Shown here piece by piece: positions 16,983-26,238 of a DNA stretch of 64,000 nt. Source of the stretch: Egibacteraceae bacterium. Its GTDB lineage: Bacteria > Actinomycetota > Nitriliruptoria > Euzebyales > Egibacteraceae. Each line of letters starts with the position of its first letter. Within the stretch, counting starts at the first letter, position 1. The DNA lies in contig JAUJNX010000008.1 of the NCBI GenBank assembly GCA_030447925.1, positions 105,399 through 169,398 of the forward strand, read 5' to 3'. The notes beneath the pieces were generated by a model. It was not told where the DNA came from. It was given only the letters and a program-made list of their open reading frames with translations, and made no database searches. The position numbers were made by a program, and so were the translations under genes.

Positions 16983-19900
16983 ATGCCACCTCCCGATCCC
17001 GGCCTGCGCCGCGACCTGGCCGACCGCCTGCCCGGTCTGCTCCTGCACGACCAGCACCGGCTGGCCCGCCGGCTGGCGCAGGCGCGCGCCGACGACGCGG
17101 CGCTGGCCAAGGTCGCCGCCCAGATCACCGCCGCCGAGCGCCGCGCGGCCCGCCGGCGCGCCGCCGTGCCCGCCGTCGCCTACCCGGCGTCGCTGCCGAT
17201 CAGCGCGCGGGTGGACGACATCCGCGCGGCCATCCGCGACCACCAGGTCGTGGTCGTCGCGGGCGAGACCGGCTCGGGCAAGACCACCCAGCTGCCCAAG
17301 GTCTGCCTGGAGCTGGGCCGCGGCGTCAACGGCATGATCGGGCACACCCAGCCCCGCCGGATCGCGGCGCGCACCGTCGCCGAGCGCATCGCCGCCGAGC
17401 TGGACGTCGGCGTGGGGCAGACGGTCGGCTACACCTACCGCTTCACCGACCGGACCAGCGACCAGACCCTGGTCAAGGTGATGACCGACGGCACGCTGCT
17501 CGCCGAGATCGACCGCGACCGCATGCTGCGCCGCTACGACACGATCATCATCGACGAGGCGCACGAGCGCAGTCTCACCATCGACTTCCTGCTCGGCTAC
17601 CTCGCCCAGCTCCTCCCCCGCCGGCCGGACCTCAAGGTCGTGGTCACGTCGGCGACCATCGACCCGGACCGCTTCGCCCAGCACTTCGGCGGCGCACCGG
17701 TGATCGAGGTCTCCGGGCGCACCTACCCCGTCGAGGTCCGCTACCGCCCGTTCGAGGAGGACGACGACCGCGACCAGGTCCAGGCGATCTGCGACGCCGT
17801 CGACGAGCTGGCCGCCGAGGCCCCCGGCGACGTGCTGGTGTTCCTGTCCGGCGAGCGGGAGATCCGCGACACCGCCGACGCCCTGCGCGCGTCGTCGCCG
17901 GGCACCGAGGTCCTGCCCCTCTACGGGCGCCTGTCCACCGCGGAGCAGCGGCGCGTGTTCGCCCCCCACCGCGGCCGGCGGGTGGTGCTGGCCACCAACG
18001 TCGCCGAGACCTCGCTCACCGTCCCGGGCATCCGCTACGTGGTGGACCCGGGCACCGCGCGCATCTCGCGCTACAGCGCGCGCACCAAGGTGCAGCGCCT
18101 GCCCATCGAGGCGGTCTCGCAGGCCTCGGCGGACCAGCGCAAGGGTCGCTGCGGGCGCACCGCCGACGGCATCTGCATCCGCCTTTACAGCGAGGAGGAC
18201 TTCCTCGCCCGGCCCGCGTTCACCGAGCCGGAGATCCTGCGCACCAACCTCGCCTCGGTGATCCTGCAGATGACCGCCCTCGGGCTGGGCGACGTCGAGG
18301 GCTTCCCGTTCCTGGACCCACCCGACCGCCGCAGCGTCCGCGACGGGGTCGCGCTGCTCCAGGAGCTGGGGGCGCTGGAGGAGCGGCGGCTCACGCCCAC
18401 CGGCCGCTCGCTGAGCCGGCTGCCGATCGACCCGCGCTTCGCGCGCATGGTCGTGGAGGCCGACCGCAACGGCTGCGTTGCCGAGGTCCTGGTCATCGCG
18501 GCCGCCCTGTCCATCCAGGACCCGCGCGAGCGACCCGCCGACCAGCAGGGCGCCGCCGACGAGGCCCACGCCCGCTTCGCCGACGACACCTCGGACTTCC
18601 TGAGCTGGCTGCACCTGTGGCGCTACCTCCAGGAGCAGCAGGACGCGCTGTCGTCGGGCCAGTTCCGCCGCCGCTGCCGCGCCGAGTTCCTCAACTTCCT
18701 GCGCGTGCGCGAGTGGCAGGACCTGCACGCCCAGCTGCGCGCGACCGCGGCGGACCTGGGCCTGGGCGTCGACGGCGACCCGGCCGCCCCCGCCGACGTG
18801 CACCGGTCGGTGCTGGCGGGGCTGCTGTCCCAGATCGGGCTGCGCGACGGCGACGCCCGCGAGTACCAGGGCGCCCGCGGCGTCCGCTTCGCCGTCTTCC
18901 CCGGGTCGGGCCTGGCCCGCAAGCCGCCGCGCTGGGTGATGGCGGCCGAGCTGGTCGAGACCTCGCGGCTGTGGGCCCGGGTCGCCGCCCGCATCGAGCC
19001 GGAGTGGGCCGAGGCCCTCGCCCCGCACCTGGTCACCCGCACCCACAGCGAGCCGCGCTGGGACCGCGAGCGGGGCGCGGTCGTCGCGACCGAGCGCGTC
19101 ACCCTCTACGGCCTGCCGCTGGTGGTCGGGCGGCGGGTCGACTACGCGCGCATCGACCCGCTCCTGTCGCGCGAGCTGTTCCTGCGCCGCGCGCTGGTCG
19201 AGGGCGACTGGGACACGCGCCACGCCTTTGCGGGGGCGAACCGCGCGCTGGTCGACGACGTGCGGGACCTGGAGGACCGGGCGCGCCGCCGCGACCTGCT
19301 CGTCGACGACGAGGCGCTGCTGGCCTTCTACGACGCCCGCGTCCCGGCCCAGGTCACCTCGGCCCGCGCCTTTGACCGCTGGTACCGCGACGCCGTCCGC
19401 GAGCAGCCCGACCTGTTGCGCTTCGACCGCGGGATGCTGGTGCGCCCGGGTGCGGCCGCGGTCACCGACGCCGACTTCCCCAGGACCCTGCAGGCCGGCG
19501 CCGTGGCCGTGCCCTTGCGCTACCGCTTCGCCCCCGGCGCGCCCGACGACGGCGTGACCGCGGAGGTGCCGCTGGCGGTGCTCAACCGCGTCGACCCGGT
19601 CGCCCTCACCTGGCACGTGCCCGGGCACCGCGAGGAGCTGGTCACCGAGCTGATCCGCACGCTGCCCAAGCCGGTCCGGCGCACCCTGGTGCCCGCCCCC
19701 GACCGCGCCCGCGCCGTGCTGGCTGCCGTCCGCCCCGACGAGGGCCCGCTGCTGGCCGCCCTCGAGCGCGAGCTGCGCCGCCAGACCGGTGTCGCCGTCC
19801 CCCGCGACGCCTGGCGGCCCGACCTGCTCCCGCCCCACCTGCGCGTCCACGTCCGCGTCGTCGACGACGCCGGCCGGCCCGTGGAGGACGGCGACGACCT

Positions 19901-20852
19901 CGCGCTGCTCCAGCTGCGCCTGCGCGACCGCACCCGCGCGTCGGTCGCCGCGGCGGCCGAGGACGTGGAGCGGCGCGGCTTGCGCGCCTGGGACCTCGGC
20001 GACCTGCCCCGTACGGTTGACCGCGAGATCGGCGGCCAGGTCGTGCGCGCCTACCCGGCGCTGGTCGACGAGGGCGAGACCGTCGGCGTGCGCGTCCTGA
20101 CCTCACCGACCGAGCAGCAGCGGGCGATGTGGCGCGGGACCCGCCGCCTGCTCCTGCTCACCGTGCCGTCGCCGATCCCGCTGCTGCGCGGGCGGCTGAC
20201 CAACGCGATGAAGCTGGCCCTGACCCGCAGCCCCTACCCGAACGTGGGCGCCATGCTGGAGGACGCGGTCGCGACGGCGGTGGACGACCTCGTCGCCGAG
20301 CACGGCGGGCCGGCGTGGGACGCGGCGGGCTTCGCGCGGCTGCGCGATGCGGTGCGCGCCGACCTGCCCGACGCGGTCGTCGACGTCCTGGGCGTCACCG
20401 AGAAGATCCTCACCGCCGCGCGGCGGGTCGAGGAGCGCATCGGGTCGCTGACCAACCCGGCGCTGGCCCCCGCGGTCGCCGACCTGCGCGGCCAGCTCGC
20501 CGGCCTGGTCCACCGCGGCTTCCTGTCCGCCACCGGCCGGCGCCGCCTGCCCGACCTCCTGCGCTACCTGCGGGCGATGGACCAGCGCCTCGACAAGCTC
20601 GCCGCGGCGCCCGGCCGCGACGCCGAGCGCATGGCCGCCGTCCTGGAGGTCCAGTCGGCGTTCCTCGCCGCCCTGCGGGCGCAGGGGCCGGGGCGGCCCA
20701 ACGCCGGCGCCCTGCGCGGCGTCCGCTGGCTCCTGGAGGAGCTGCGCGTCAACACCTTCGCGCAGAGCGTCGGCACCCCGTCCCCGATCTCGGCCAAGCG
20801 GGTCTACCGGGCGCTGGAGGAAGCCGCCGGGCGCCCGGCCGGGGTCGCCTGA
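16983..20852 (+). CDS. hrpA: ATP-dependent RNA helicase HrpA (DEAH box)
   Basis: A 1289-residue HrpA protein, full length for the family. Walker A GETGSGKTT at residues 94-102, DEAH at 191-194, SATID motif III, and the motif VI region QRKGRCGRTADGICIRLY are intact. These are followed by the HA2/OB region and the long C-terminal DUF3418 domain ending with SPISAKRVYRALEE. HrpA unwinds RNA and in E. coli clears collided ribosomes. ATG 16983 is chosen because residues MPPPDPGLRRDLADRLPGLL match a family N-terminus; the longer frame covers the fragment region. A weak ribosome site only. It stands alone. Confidence 0.93.
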   Translation: MPPPDPGLRRDLADRLPGLLLHDQHRLARRLAQARADDAALAKVAAQITAAERRAARRRAAVPAVAYPASLPISARVDDIRAAIRDHQVVVVAGETGSGKTTQLPKVCLELGRGVNGMIGHTQPRRIAARTVAERIAAELDVGVGQTVGYTYRFTDRTSDQTLVKVMTDGTLLAEIDRDRMLRRYDTIIIDEAHERSLTIDFLLGYLAQLLPRRPDLKVVVTSATIDPDRFAQHFGGAPVIEVSGRTYPVEVRYRPFEEDDDRDQVQAICDAVDELAAEAPGDVLVFLSGEREIRDTADALRASSPGTEVLPLYGRLSTAEQRRVFAPHRGRRVVLATNVAETSLTVPGIRYVVDPGTARISRYSARTKVQRLPIEAVSQASADQRKGRCGRTADGICIRLYSEEDFLARPAFTEPEILRTNLASVILQMTALGLGDVEGFPFLDPPDRRSVRDGVALLQELGALEERRLTPTGRSLSRLPIDPRFARMVVEADRNGCVAEVLVIAAALSIQDPRERPADQQGAADEAHARFADDTSDFLSWLHLWRYLQEQQDALSSGQFRRRCRAEFLNFLRVREWQDLHAQLRATAADLGLGVDGDPAAPADVHRSVLAGLLSQIGLRDGDAREYQGARGVRFAVFPGSGLARKPPRWVMAAELVETSRLWARVAARIEPEWAEALAPHLVTRTHSEPRWDRERGAVVATERVTLYGLPLVVGRRVDYARIDPLLSRELFLRRALVEGDWDTRHAFAGANRALVDDVRDLEDRARRRDLLVDDEALLAFYDARVPAQVTSARAFDRWYRDAVREQPDLLRFDRGMLVRPGAAAVTDADFPRTLQAGAVAVPLRYRFAPGAPDDGVTAEVPLAVLNRVDPVALTWHVPGHREELVTELIRTLPKPVRRTLVPAPDRARAVLAAVRPDEGPLLAALERELRRQTGVAVPRDAWRPDLLPPHLRVHVRVVDDAGRPVEDGDDLALLQLRLRDRTRASVAAAAEDVERRGLRAWDLGDLPRTVDREIGGQVVRAYPALVDEGETVGVRVLTSPTEQQRAMWRGTRRLLLLTVPSPIPLLRGRLTNAMKLALTRSPYPNVGAMLEDAVATAVDDLVAEHGGPAWDAAGFARLRDAVRADLPDAVVDVLGVTEKILTAARRVEERIGSLTNPALAPAVADLRGQLAGLVHRGFLSATGRRRLPDLLRYLRAMDQRLDKLAAAPGRDAERMAAVLEVQSAFLAALRAQGPGRPNAGALRGVRWLLEELRVNTFAQSVGTPSPISAKRVYRALEEAAGRPAGVA

Positions 20853-20861
20853 GCCGGCCGC

Positions 20862-22037
20862 TCAGGCGCCGGGGACGAAGACGGCGCGGACGCAGCCGTC
20901 CTTCTTGTGCTTGAACAGGTCGTAGCCGCGCGGCCCCTCCGACAGCGGCAGCACGTGGGTGGCCAGGTGCGCGGTGGGGATCTCCCCGCGGGCCATGCGC
21001 TCCAGCAGCATCGGGATGTAGCGCGGCCCGTGCATCTGCGCGCCGCGCACGGTGAGGCCCTTGTTGACCACGGCGCCCAGCGGGAACTTGTCCACGAAGC
21101 CGGCGAAGACGCCGAGGATAAACACGCTGCCGCCCTTGCGGGCGGCATGGATCGCCTGGCGGACCGCGGTGGGGCGGTCGGTCTGCAGGCGCAGCTGCTG
21201 CTTCACCTGGTCGTACAGGTACTGCGGGCCCGGGCTGTGCGCCTCCATCCCCACCGCCTCGATGCAGACGTCGGGACCGCGGCCGCCGCTGCGCTCGCGC
21301 AGCTCGGCCTGGATGTCGGTCTGCTCGTAGTCCAGCGTCTCGCAGCCGAGATGCTGCTCGACCTGGCGCAGCCGGTAGTCGAACCGGTCGATGACCACGA
21401 CCCGGTCGGCGCCCAGCAGCATCGCCGCGCGCGCGGCCATCTGGCCGACCGCGCCGGCCCCCCAGACGGCGACCACGTCGCCCGGGCGCACCTGGCCGAG
21501 GTCCGCGCCCATCCAGCCGGTCGCCACGGAGTCCGAGACGAAGACCGCCTGGTCGTCGGTCAGCTCGTCGGGGACGGGGAACGCCCCGACGTCGGCGAAG
21601 GGCACGCGGATGTAGTCGGCGTGGCTGCCGGCGTTGCCGCCCAGCGCGTGGGAGTAGCCGAAGCAGCCCCCCGGCGCCTGCCCCCACAGCGCCTCGGTGA
21701 TCGCCGGGTTGGTGTTGGTGTTGTCGCAGGACGAGAACAGCTGCTGGGAGCAGAACCAGCACTTCCCGCACGCGATGAAGGAGGACACCGCGACGCGGTC
21801 ACCGACGCGGTGGCGCGTGACCGCGGGCCCGGCCTCGACGACCTCGCCGAGGAACTCGTGGCCCAGCACGTCGCCCTTCTCCATGAAGGGGATGTAGCCG
21901 CCCAGGAGGTGCAGGTCGGAGCCGCACGCGACCGTCCGGCGGACCTTCAGGATCACGTCGCCGTCGTTGCGGATCTCGGGGTCCGGGACGTCGATGACCT
22001 CGAGCTCGTTGATCCCCTGCCACGTCAGCGCCTTCAC
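20862..22037 (-). CDS. Zinc-dependent alcohol dehydrogenase, FDH-like (distal gene)
   Basis: A 391-residue medium-chain zinc dehydrogenase. The catalytic zinc cysteine is in VACGSDLH with GHEFLGEV following, the structural zinc cysteines in CGKCWFCSQQLFSSC, and the NAD loop is WGAGAVGQM. The DVCIEAVGMEAH segment and extended C-terminus resemble the glutathione-independent formaldehyde dehydrogenase group. GTG 22037 has GGGAGGGGA upstream and overlaps the previous gene by four bases. Last gene of a four-gene operon with a second dehydrogenase of similar type. Substrate not certain; aldehyde or alcohol detoxification is likely. Confidence 0.9.
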   Translation of the reverse strand: MKALTWQGINELEVIDVPDPEIRNDGDVILKVRRTVACGSDLHLLGGYIPFMEKGDVLGHEFLGEVVEAGPAVTRHRVGDRVAVSSFIACGKCWFCSQQLFSSCDNTNTNPAITEALWGQAPGGCFGYSHALGGNAGSHADYIRVPFADVGAFPVPDELTDDQAVFVSDSVATGWMGADLGQVRPGDVVAVWGAGAVGQMAARAAMLLGADRVVVIDRFDYRLRQVEQHLGCETLDYEQTDIQAELRERSGGRGPDVCIEAVGMEAHSPGPQYLYDQVKQQLRLQTDRPTAVRQAIHAARKGGSVFILGVFAGFVDKFPLGAVVNKGLTVRGAQMHGPRYIPMLLERMARGEIPTAHLATHVLPLSEGPRGYDLFKHKKDGCVRAVFVPGA

Positions 22038-22387
22038 AGCGTCCCCTCCCCGCGGGCGCGGCTGGTCAGCAGCCGCAGCCACGCGTTGGTGGGTGTCGGT
22101 CGCGTCGTGGGGGGACCGCTGGGGCGCAGCACGTCGCCGGTCTCCAGCAGCGACCGGGTGTCGCGCAGCGCGGTGCGCAGTTCCTGGCGCGGGTCGTCGC
22201 CGGACGCGCGGGCGACGACCTCCGCGGCGCCGGACGGGACGGGCCCGCGCAGGCGCGCCGCGATCTCGGTGCCCCGGTCGCCCGGCGCGGGGCGGACCTG
22301 GACCTCGATCCGGTCCCCGAAGGCCGCGAGCCGCTCCGGCAGGGCGCCGCCGGGCGCCACCCGGTCCGGCGGCACCGCCACCGTCAC
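22034..22387 (-). CDS. Conserved protein of the dehydrogenase operon, SRPBCC-companion type
   Basis: A 117-residue protein. The first half (GDRIEVQVRPAPGDRGTEIA, then ARLRGPVPSG) resembles the C-terminal strand part of SRPBCC/cyclase proteins. The second half (DDPRQELRTALRDTRSLLET, then GDVLRPSGPPTTRPTP) matches a tail I associate with proteins encoded beside such dehydrogenases in other actinobacteria. No catalytic residues are recognisable. GTGA overlaps at both ends bind it translationally to the 42-residue gene upstream and the dehydrogenase downstream. Function unknown. Confidence 0.7.
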   Translation of the reverse strand: MTVAVPPDRVAPGGALPERLAAFGDRIEVQVRPAPGDRGTEIAARLRGPVPSGAAEVVARASGDDPRQELRTALRDTRSLLETGDVLRPSGPPTTRPTPTNAWLRLLTSRARGEGTL

Positions 22388-22512
22388 GGTGTGCCAGCGG
22401 TCCTCCCCGGCGGCGCCGGCGCCCGCCCGCGGGCGGCGAGCACCTGGCCCACCGCGACGCCGCCGGCGGCCAGGGCCAGCCCCGCCGCCCCCCTCACCAG
22501 TCGCACGACCAT
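22384..22512 (-). CDS. 42-residue single-span membrane peptide
   Basis: A short gene starting at ATG 22512, behind a strong GGGAGGGA ribosome site. It reads MVVRLVRGAAGLALAAGG, then VAVGQVLAARGRAP, and ends at 22384. One hydrophobic segment (about residues 9-27) is flanked by arginines. Its TGA overlaps the next GTG by four bases, and it begins 14 bases after the upstream dehydrogenase stop. Spacing, ribosome site and overlap make it a real gene. Role unknown; possibly a membrane tether for the operon products. Confidence 0.65.
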   Translation of the reverse strand: MVVRLVRGAAGLALAAGGVAVGQVLAARGRAPAPPGRTAGTP

Positions 22513-22526
22513 CTCGTCCCTCCCGA

Positions 22527-23714
22527 TCAGGGCTGGAACAGCACCTTGACCGTGCCGTCCTGCTTCTTCTGGAACTTCTCGTAGGCGTCCGGGGCCTGCT
22601 CCAGGGGCAGCCGGTGGGTGGCGAAGGTCTCGGTCCCCAGCGGGTCGTCGTCGGTGAGCAGCGGCAGGATGTCGTCGGCCCAGCGCTTGACGTTGGCCTG
22701 GCCCATGCGCAGCTGGATCTGCTTGTCGAACATGGTCAGCAGCGGCAGCGGGTCGGTCATGCCCCCGTACACGCCGGACAGCGAGATGGTCCCGCCGCGC
22801 CGGACGATGTCGATGGCGGCGTAGAGGGCGTGGAGGCGGTCGACCCCGGCGCGCTCCATGATCCGCGCCTCGACGGGGTCGGGCAGCAGCGACATCATCT
22901 GCTGGGCCAGCTTCGCCCCCGGCGACCCGTGCGCCTCCATCCCGACCGCCTCGATGACGGCGTCGGGGCCGCGCCCGCCGGTGCGCTCGCGCACGTGCTC
23001 GGTCAGGTCGCCGCCGTCGTGGTCGCGCAGGTCGATCACCTCGACCCCGTTGGCCCGGGCTCGCTCCAGGCGCTCGGGCACCAGGTCGACGCCGATGATC
23101 TGCTCGATCCCATGGTGGCGGGCGATGCGGGTGGCCATGTCGCCGACCGGCCCCAGCCCCAGGACCGCCAGCGACCCGCCGTCGGGGACGTCGGCGTACG
23201 CCACGGCCTGCCACGCGGTCGGCAGCACGTCGGACAGGTAGACGAAGCGGTCGTCCGGCGGGCCCTGGGGGACCTTGATGGGCAGGAAGTTGCCGAACGG
23301 GACGCGCAGCAGCTCCGCCTGGCCGCCCGGCACCTGGCCGTAGAGCTTGGTGTAGCCGAACAGCGACGCGCCGGTCCCGTGCTCGCGGACCTGGGTCGTC
23401 TCGCACTGGGAGTGCAGGCCCTGGCCGCACATCACGCAGGTGCCGCAGGCCACGTTGAACGGGATGACGACGCGGTCGCCGGGGGCTACCGCGGTCACCT
23501 CGGCGCCCACGGCCTCCACGACGCCCATCGGCTCGTGGCCCAGGACGTCACCCTTGTCCAGGAACGGGCCCAGGACCTCGTAGAGGTGCAGGTCGGACCC
23601 GCACAGCCCCGTCGAGGTGATCCTGACGATGATGTCGGTGGGCTGCTGGATCACCGGGTCCGGGACCGTGTCCACCCGCACATCCCGCTTGCCGTGCCAT
23701 GTCACCGCGCGCAT
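22527..23714 (-). CDS. Zinc-dependent alcohol dehydrogenase, FDH-like (first gene)
   Basis: A 395-residue zinc dehydrogenase, start ATG 23714 with AGGAGA upstream. Catalytic zinc site TGLCGSDLHLYE with GHEPMGVVEA, structural zinc cysteines ACGTCVMCGQGLHSQC, nucleotide loop LGLGPVGDM, and DAVIEAVGMEAHG as in the distal paralogue. The two enzymes are paralogues at the two ends of one operon (this gene, 42-residue peptide, 117-residue protein, second dehydrogenase). NAD-dependent oxidation of a small alcohol or aldehyde is the expected reaction. Confidence 0.9.
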   Translation of the reverse strand: MRAVTWHGKRDVRVDTVPDPVIQQPTDIIVRITSTGLCGSDLHLYEVLGPFLDKGDVLGHEPMGVVEAVGAEVTAVAPGDRVVIPFNVACGTCVMCGQGLHSQCETTQVREHGTGASLFGYTKLYGQVPGGQAELLRVPFGNFLPIKVPQGPPDDRFVYLSDVLPTAWQAVAYADVPDGGSLAVLGLGPVGDMATRIARHHGIEQIIGVDLVPERLERARANGVEVIDLRDHDGGDLTEHVRERTGGRGPDAVIEAVGMEAHGSPGAKLAQQMMSLLPDPVEARIMERAGVDRLHALYAAIDIVRRGGTISLSGVYGGMTDPLPLLTMFDKQIQLRMGQANVKRWADDILPLLTDDDPLGTETFATHRLPLEQAPDAYEKFQKKQDGTVKVLFQP

Positions 23715-23782
23715 CCGGATCTCCTGTCCGCGCCGAGGCCCACTCCGGGGGCCCGCCGGTGGGCCGCCCTGTCCGTCCGGGC

Positions 23783-24016
23783 GTGCCCGCTGGGATACCT
23801 GCTGAACCGTGCAGTCGTGCCGGACAGGCCCACCTCTCCCGGCCCACCGCGGACGCCGAGGCCGTCCGCTACACCCAGACCCACGACCCGCTCCACCCCG
23901 ACCTCCCCTACCGCGCCGCGCACGCCTGGCCCGTCGCCTGGGCGGCCCTGGGCTGGACCCTGGCCGCGGCCGCCACCACCTGGGTGCTGGCGGGACGGTT
24001 CCGCAGGCGGAGCTGA
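23783..24016 (+). CDS. Possible small single-span membrane protein
   Basis: An open frame whose C-terminal part reads THDPLHPDLPYRAAHAWP and then a hydrophobic span VAWAALGWTLAAAATTWVLA ending in GRFRRRS. The lone transmembrane span with a positive C-terminal tail suggests a real small membrane protein, but no good start or ribosome site is seen. GTG 23783 and 23759 are options. It is divergent from the dehydrogenase operon. It may be only a chance frame. Confidence 0.3.
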   Translation: MPAGIPAEPCSRAGQAHLSRPTADAEAVRYTQTHDPLHPDLPYRAAHAWPVAWAALGWTLAAAATTWVLAGRFRRRS

Positions 24017-24057
24017 CGGGGGGCGACCGCGCCGCGCCGGGGTGGCAGCCTGGGCGC

Positions 24058-24999
24058 ATGGGCTCCGACCGCGGTCGGCTGATGCTGCTGGACACGCCGT
24101 CGCTGTACTTCCGCGCCTTTCACGGGGTGCCGCGCACGGTCAGGGGCGTCGACGGCCGGCCGGTGAACGCGGTCAAGGGCCTGCTGGAGTTCCTCGCGCA
24201 CCTCGTGGCCGTCCGGCGCCCCACCCACCTGGTGGCCTGCGAGGACGCCGACTGGCGCCCGGCCTGGCGGGTCGCGGCGGTGCCCGCGTACAAGGCCCAC
24301 CGCACCGCGAACGGCGCCACGCCCTCGGGGCCGGACCCGCTGGGCGGCCAGGTCCCGCTGATCTGGGCGGCGCTGGACGCGCTGGGCGTCGCCCGGGTCG
24401 GCGTCGCGCACCACGAGGCCGAGGACGTGATCGCGACGCTCGCGGCGCGGTCGGCGCGCCCCGTCGACGTGGTCAGCGGCGACCGCGACCTGTTCCAGCT
24501 GGTGGACGACGCGCGGGGGGTGCGCGTCCTGTACGTGGCGCAGGGGGTCGCCCGCCACCAGGTCGTCGACGAGGCCGCGATCACCGCCCGCTACGGCATC
24601 CCGGGCCGCGCCTACGCCGACTTCGCGCTGCTGCGCGGCGATCCCAGCGACGGGCTGCCCGGCGCGGCCGGGATCGGCGACCGCACCGCGGCGGCGCTGA
24701 TCACCCGCCACGGCACGCTCGCCGGCGTGCTCGCGGCGGCCGCCGACGCCGACTCGGGGATGCGCCCGGAGCTGCGGCGCAAGCTGGCGGCGGCCCGCGA
24801 CTACCTGGTGGCGGCGGAGCCCGTCGTCCGCGCCGTCCCCGACCTGCCGGTCCCCGCCCTGGACGACCGGCTCCCCGCGACCCCCCGCGACCCCGCCGCG
24901 GTCGCCGCCCTGGCCGACGCCCTGGACCTCGACGCCTCCTTCAACCGCGTCCTGCTCGCCCTCGCCGCGGCCTCCTCGGATCGGGGCGACGCGGCCTAG
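24058..24999 (+). CDS. 5'-3' exonuclease family protein (PIN/FEN-like)
   Basis: A 313-residue stand-alone homologue of the 5' nuclease domain of DNA polymerase I. Metal-site motifs are LMLLDTPSLYFRAFHG near the N-terminus, AEDVIATLA, and VVSGDRDLFQLV; the helix-hairpin-helix region is GLPGAAGIGDRTAAALI. It removes RNA primers or flaps in replication and repair. ATG 24058 with CAGCCT six bases upstream suggests a leaderless or nearly leaderless start. Monocistronic. Confidence 0.92.
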   Translation: MGSDRGRLMLLDTPSLYFRAFHGVPRTVRGVDGRPVNAVKGLLEFLAHLVAVRRPTHLVACEDADWRPAWRVAAVPAYKAHRTANGATPSGPDPLGGQVPLIWAALDALGVARVGVAHHEAEDVIATLAARSARPVDVVSGDRDLFQLVDDARGVRVLYVAQGVARHQVVDEAAITARYGIPGRAYADFALLRGDPSDGLPGAAGIGDRTAAALITRHGTLAGVLAAAADADSGMRPELRRKLAAARDYLVAAEPVVRAVPDLPVPALDDRLPATPRDPAAVAALADALDLDASFNRVLLALAAASSDRGDAA

Positions 25000-25043
25000 C
25001 CTGGCCGCACGCGCCCCCCACGCATCCGCGCTCACGTCTGTCT

Positions 25044-25485
25044 ATGGCGTTGTCGGCGCGGCTTCCGGCTGAGCGGCGCGTCAGCGCGCTCAGCTCGGCC
25101 ACGGATCGGCTCGGGGCGGGCGTGGGCGCGCTCCTGGTGTGCGCGGCGGTCCTGGTGCCGTCGGGGCTCGGGCAGGTGGCCTGGCTGCCGCTGCTGGGCG
25201 GGCAGCTGATCGGCCTGCCCCACGGCGCGGCCGATCACCTGGGCCCGCCTGGCTGCTGGGCCGCCGCCTGCCCGCGTGGTCGCTCGCCGCACTGCTGATC
25301 GCCTACGTCGCCGCCGCGGGGGCGGGGTCGCGGGCCCCGCCCTCGCCCCGGTCCCGGCCGGCCCCGCCTTCCTCGTGGTCTCGGTCCTCCACTTCGGCAC
25401 CGGCGACGTTGCCTACCGGGCGTGGCGGGCCGGCCGGGAGCCGCGCGGCCCGCCGAACCCCATCGACGTGATCGTGCGGGGGCGC
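25044..25485 (+). pseudogene. Broken and truncated Brp/Blh-family (beta-carotene dioxygenase-like) gene
   Basis: Frame 1 from ATG 25044 encodes a membrane start and the hallmark GLPHGAADHL. A missing base near 25244-25246 shifts to AWLLGRRLPAWSLAALLIAY. A second missing base in the G run at 25318-25322 shifts to AFLVVSVLHFGTGDVAY and NPIDVIVRG. These three pieces in order match the first half of Brp/Blh proteins, which cleave beta-carotene to retinal. The second half is absent; homology ends near 25485 where the toxin gene begins. A pseudogene disrupted by two frameshifts and a 3' deletion. Confidence 0.7.
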
Positions 25486-25499
25486 CGTTCGGGCGAGGT

Positions 25500-25883
25500 G
25501 CGCGCGGGCCCGGCCCGCGTGAGGCCCGCACGCCCAGGACGTCGTGATCGCCGGACACGAGGACGTCGGCCCGGGCCGCCCAGGGCGAGTGCCACGAGGT
25601 AGTCGTCCTTCGGGTCCGGGGTGACATTCGGCGGATCGGGCGGGTCGACCACGAGGACCGCGGCGCGGGCGATCTCCTCCACCAGGTCCAGGGCCTGCGC
25701 CTCGGACAGGAACCGGCGGAACTTCGGCCGCAGCAGGACGACGCGCAACTCGCGCAGCAGCGCGGGGCCGGCGACCAGGGCGAAGGCGCCCGCGCGCCAG
25801 GCCCGCAGCAGCGCGGCCGGCGCCGCGCGCGGGGAGATGATCCCCGAGATCACCACCCCAGGGTCCAGGACGGCGCGGGTCAC
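25500..25883 (-). pseudogene. PIN-domain toxin (COG1569 type), copy 1, frameshifted
   Basis: GTG 25883 encodes MTRAVLDPGVVISGIISPRA, then LLRPKFRRFLSEAQALDLVE and DPKDDYLVALAL, a PIN-family toxin of the putative toxin-antitoxin type (RNase). An extra C in the run at 25579-25581 throws the frame; the continuation ADVLVSGDHDVLGV is in the next frame. After LGV the sequence no longer follows copy 2, so the C-terminus is lost near the blh remnant. The 3' limit is approximate. Paired with the antitoxin remnant eight bases upstream. Confidence 0.75.
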
Positions 25884-25890
25884 CTACCCG

Positions 25891-26128
25891 TCACGCTCGG
25901 CGCGAGCGGCCCGCAGCTCTTGCGTACGCCAGCTCCAGCGCCTCGTCCTCCGAGGGCCCGTCCGCGTTCGCCGCCCACACCTCCTCAAGCAGCGCGTCCA
26001 GCCCGAGGTACCTGCGCAAACGCCTCCTCCACGACCTCAGCCTCCGGCCGCCCGGCACGCGCGGCCCGAGCCTGCACGGCGGCCAGGAGCGCGCCGTTGA
26101 TCCGGACGTCATGCTCCGTGCGCGCCAT
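25891..26128 (-). pseudogene. Antitoxin of PIN toxin copy 1, two frameshifts
   Basis: ATG 26128 encodes MARTEHDVRINGALLAAV and RAGRPEAEVVEEA, as in the intact copy at 26778-27020. An extra base in the AAA run at 26018-26020 shifts the frame before RRYLGLDALLEEVWAANADG. A second extra base at about 25919-25921 (plus strand TCTT) shifts it again before the original stop. With both removed, the product would match copy 2 to its last residues, ELRAARAERDG. So it is inactive as it stands. Confidence 0.75.
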
Positions 26129-26238
26129 GAAGCGACCTCCTGTGTCCACACCCACTCTCGACTTCATCCGCTCGCTCACCAGAGTGCTGGGAGCCGCCGC
26201 ACGGTCTACCGGGCAGGACCGAGGGTCAGGAGCGCATT

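Noticed and set aside
25044-25485. Evidence that the organism has a working rhodopsin system
   Set aside because: Only a broken half gene; no rhodopsin or carotenoid genes in the window.
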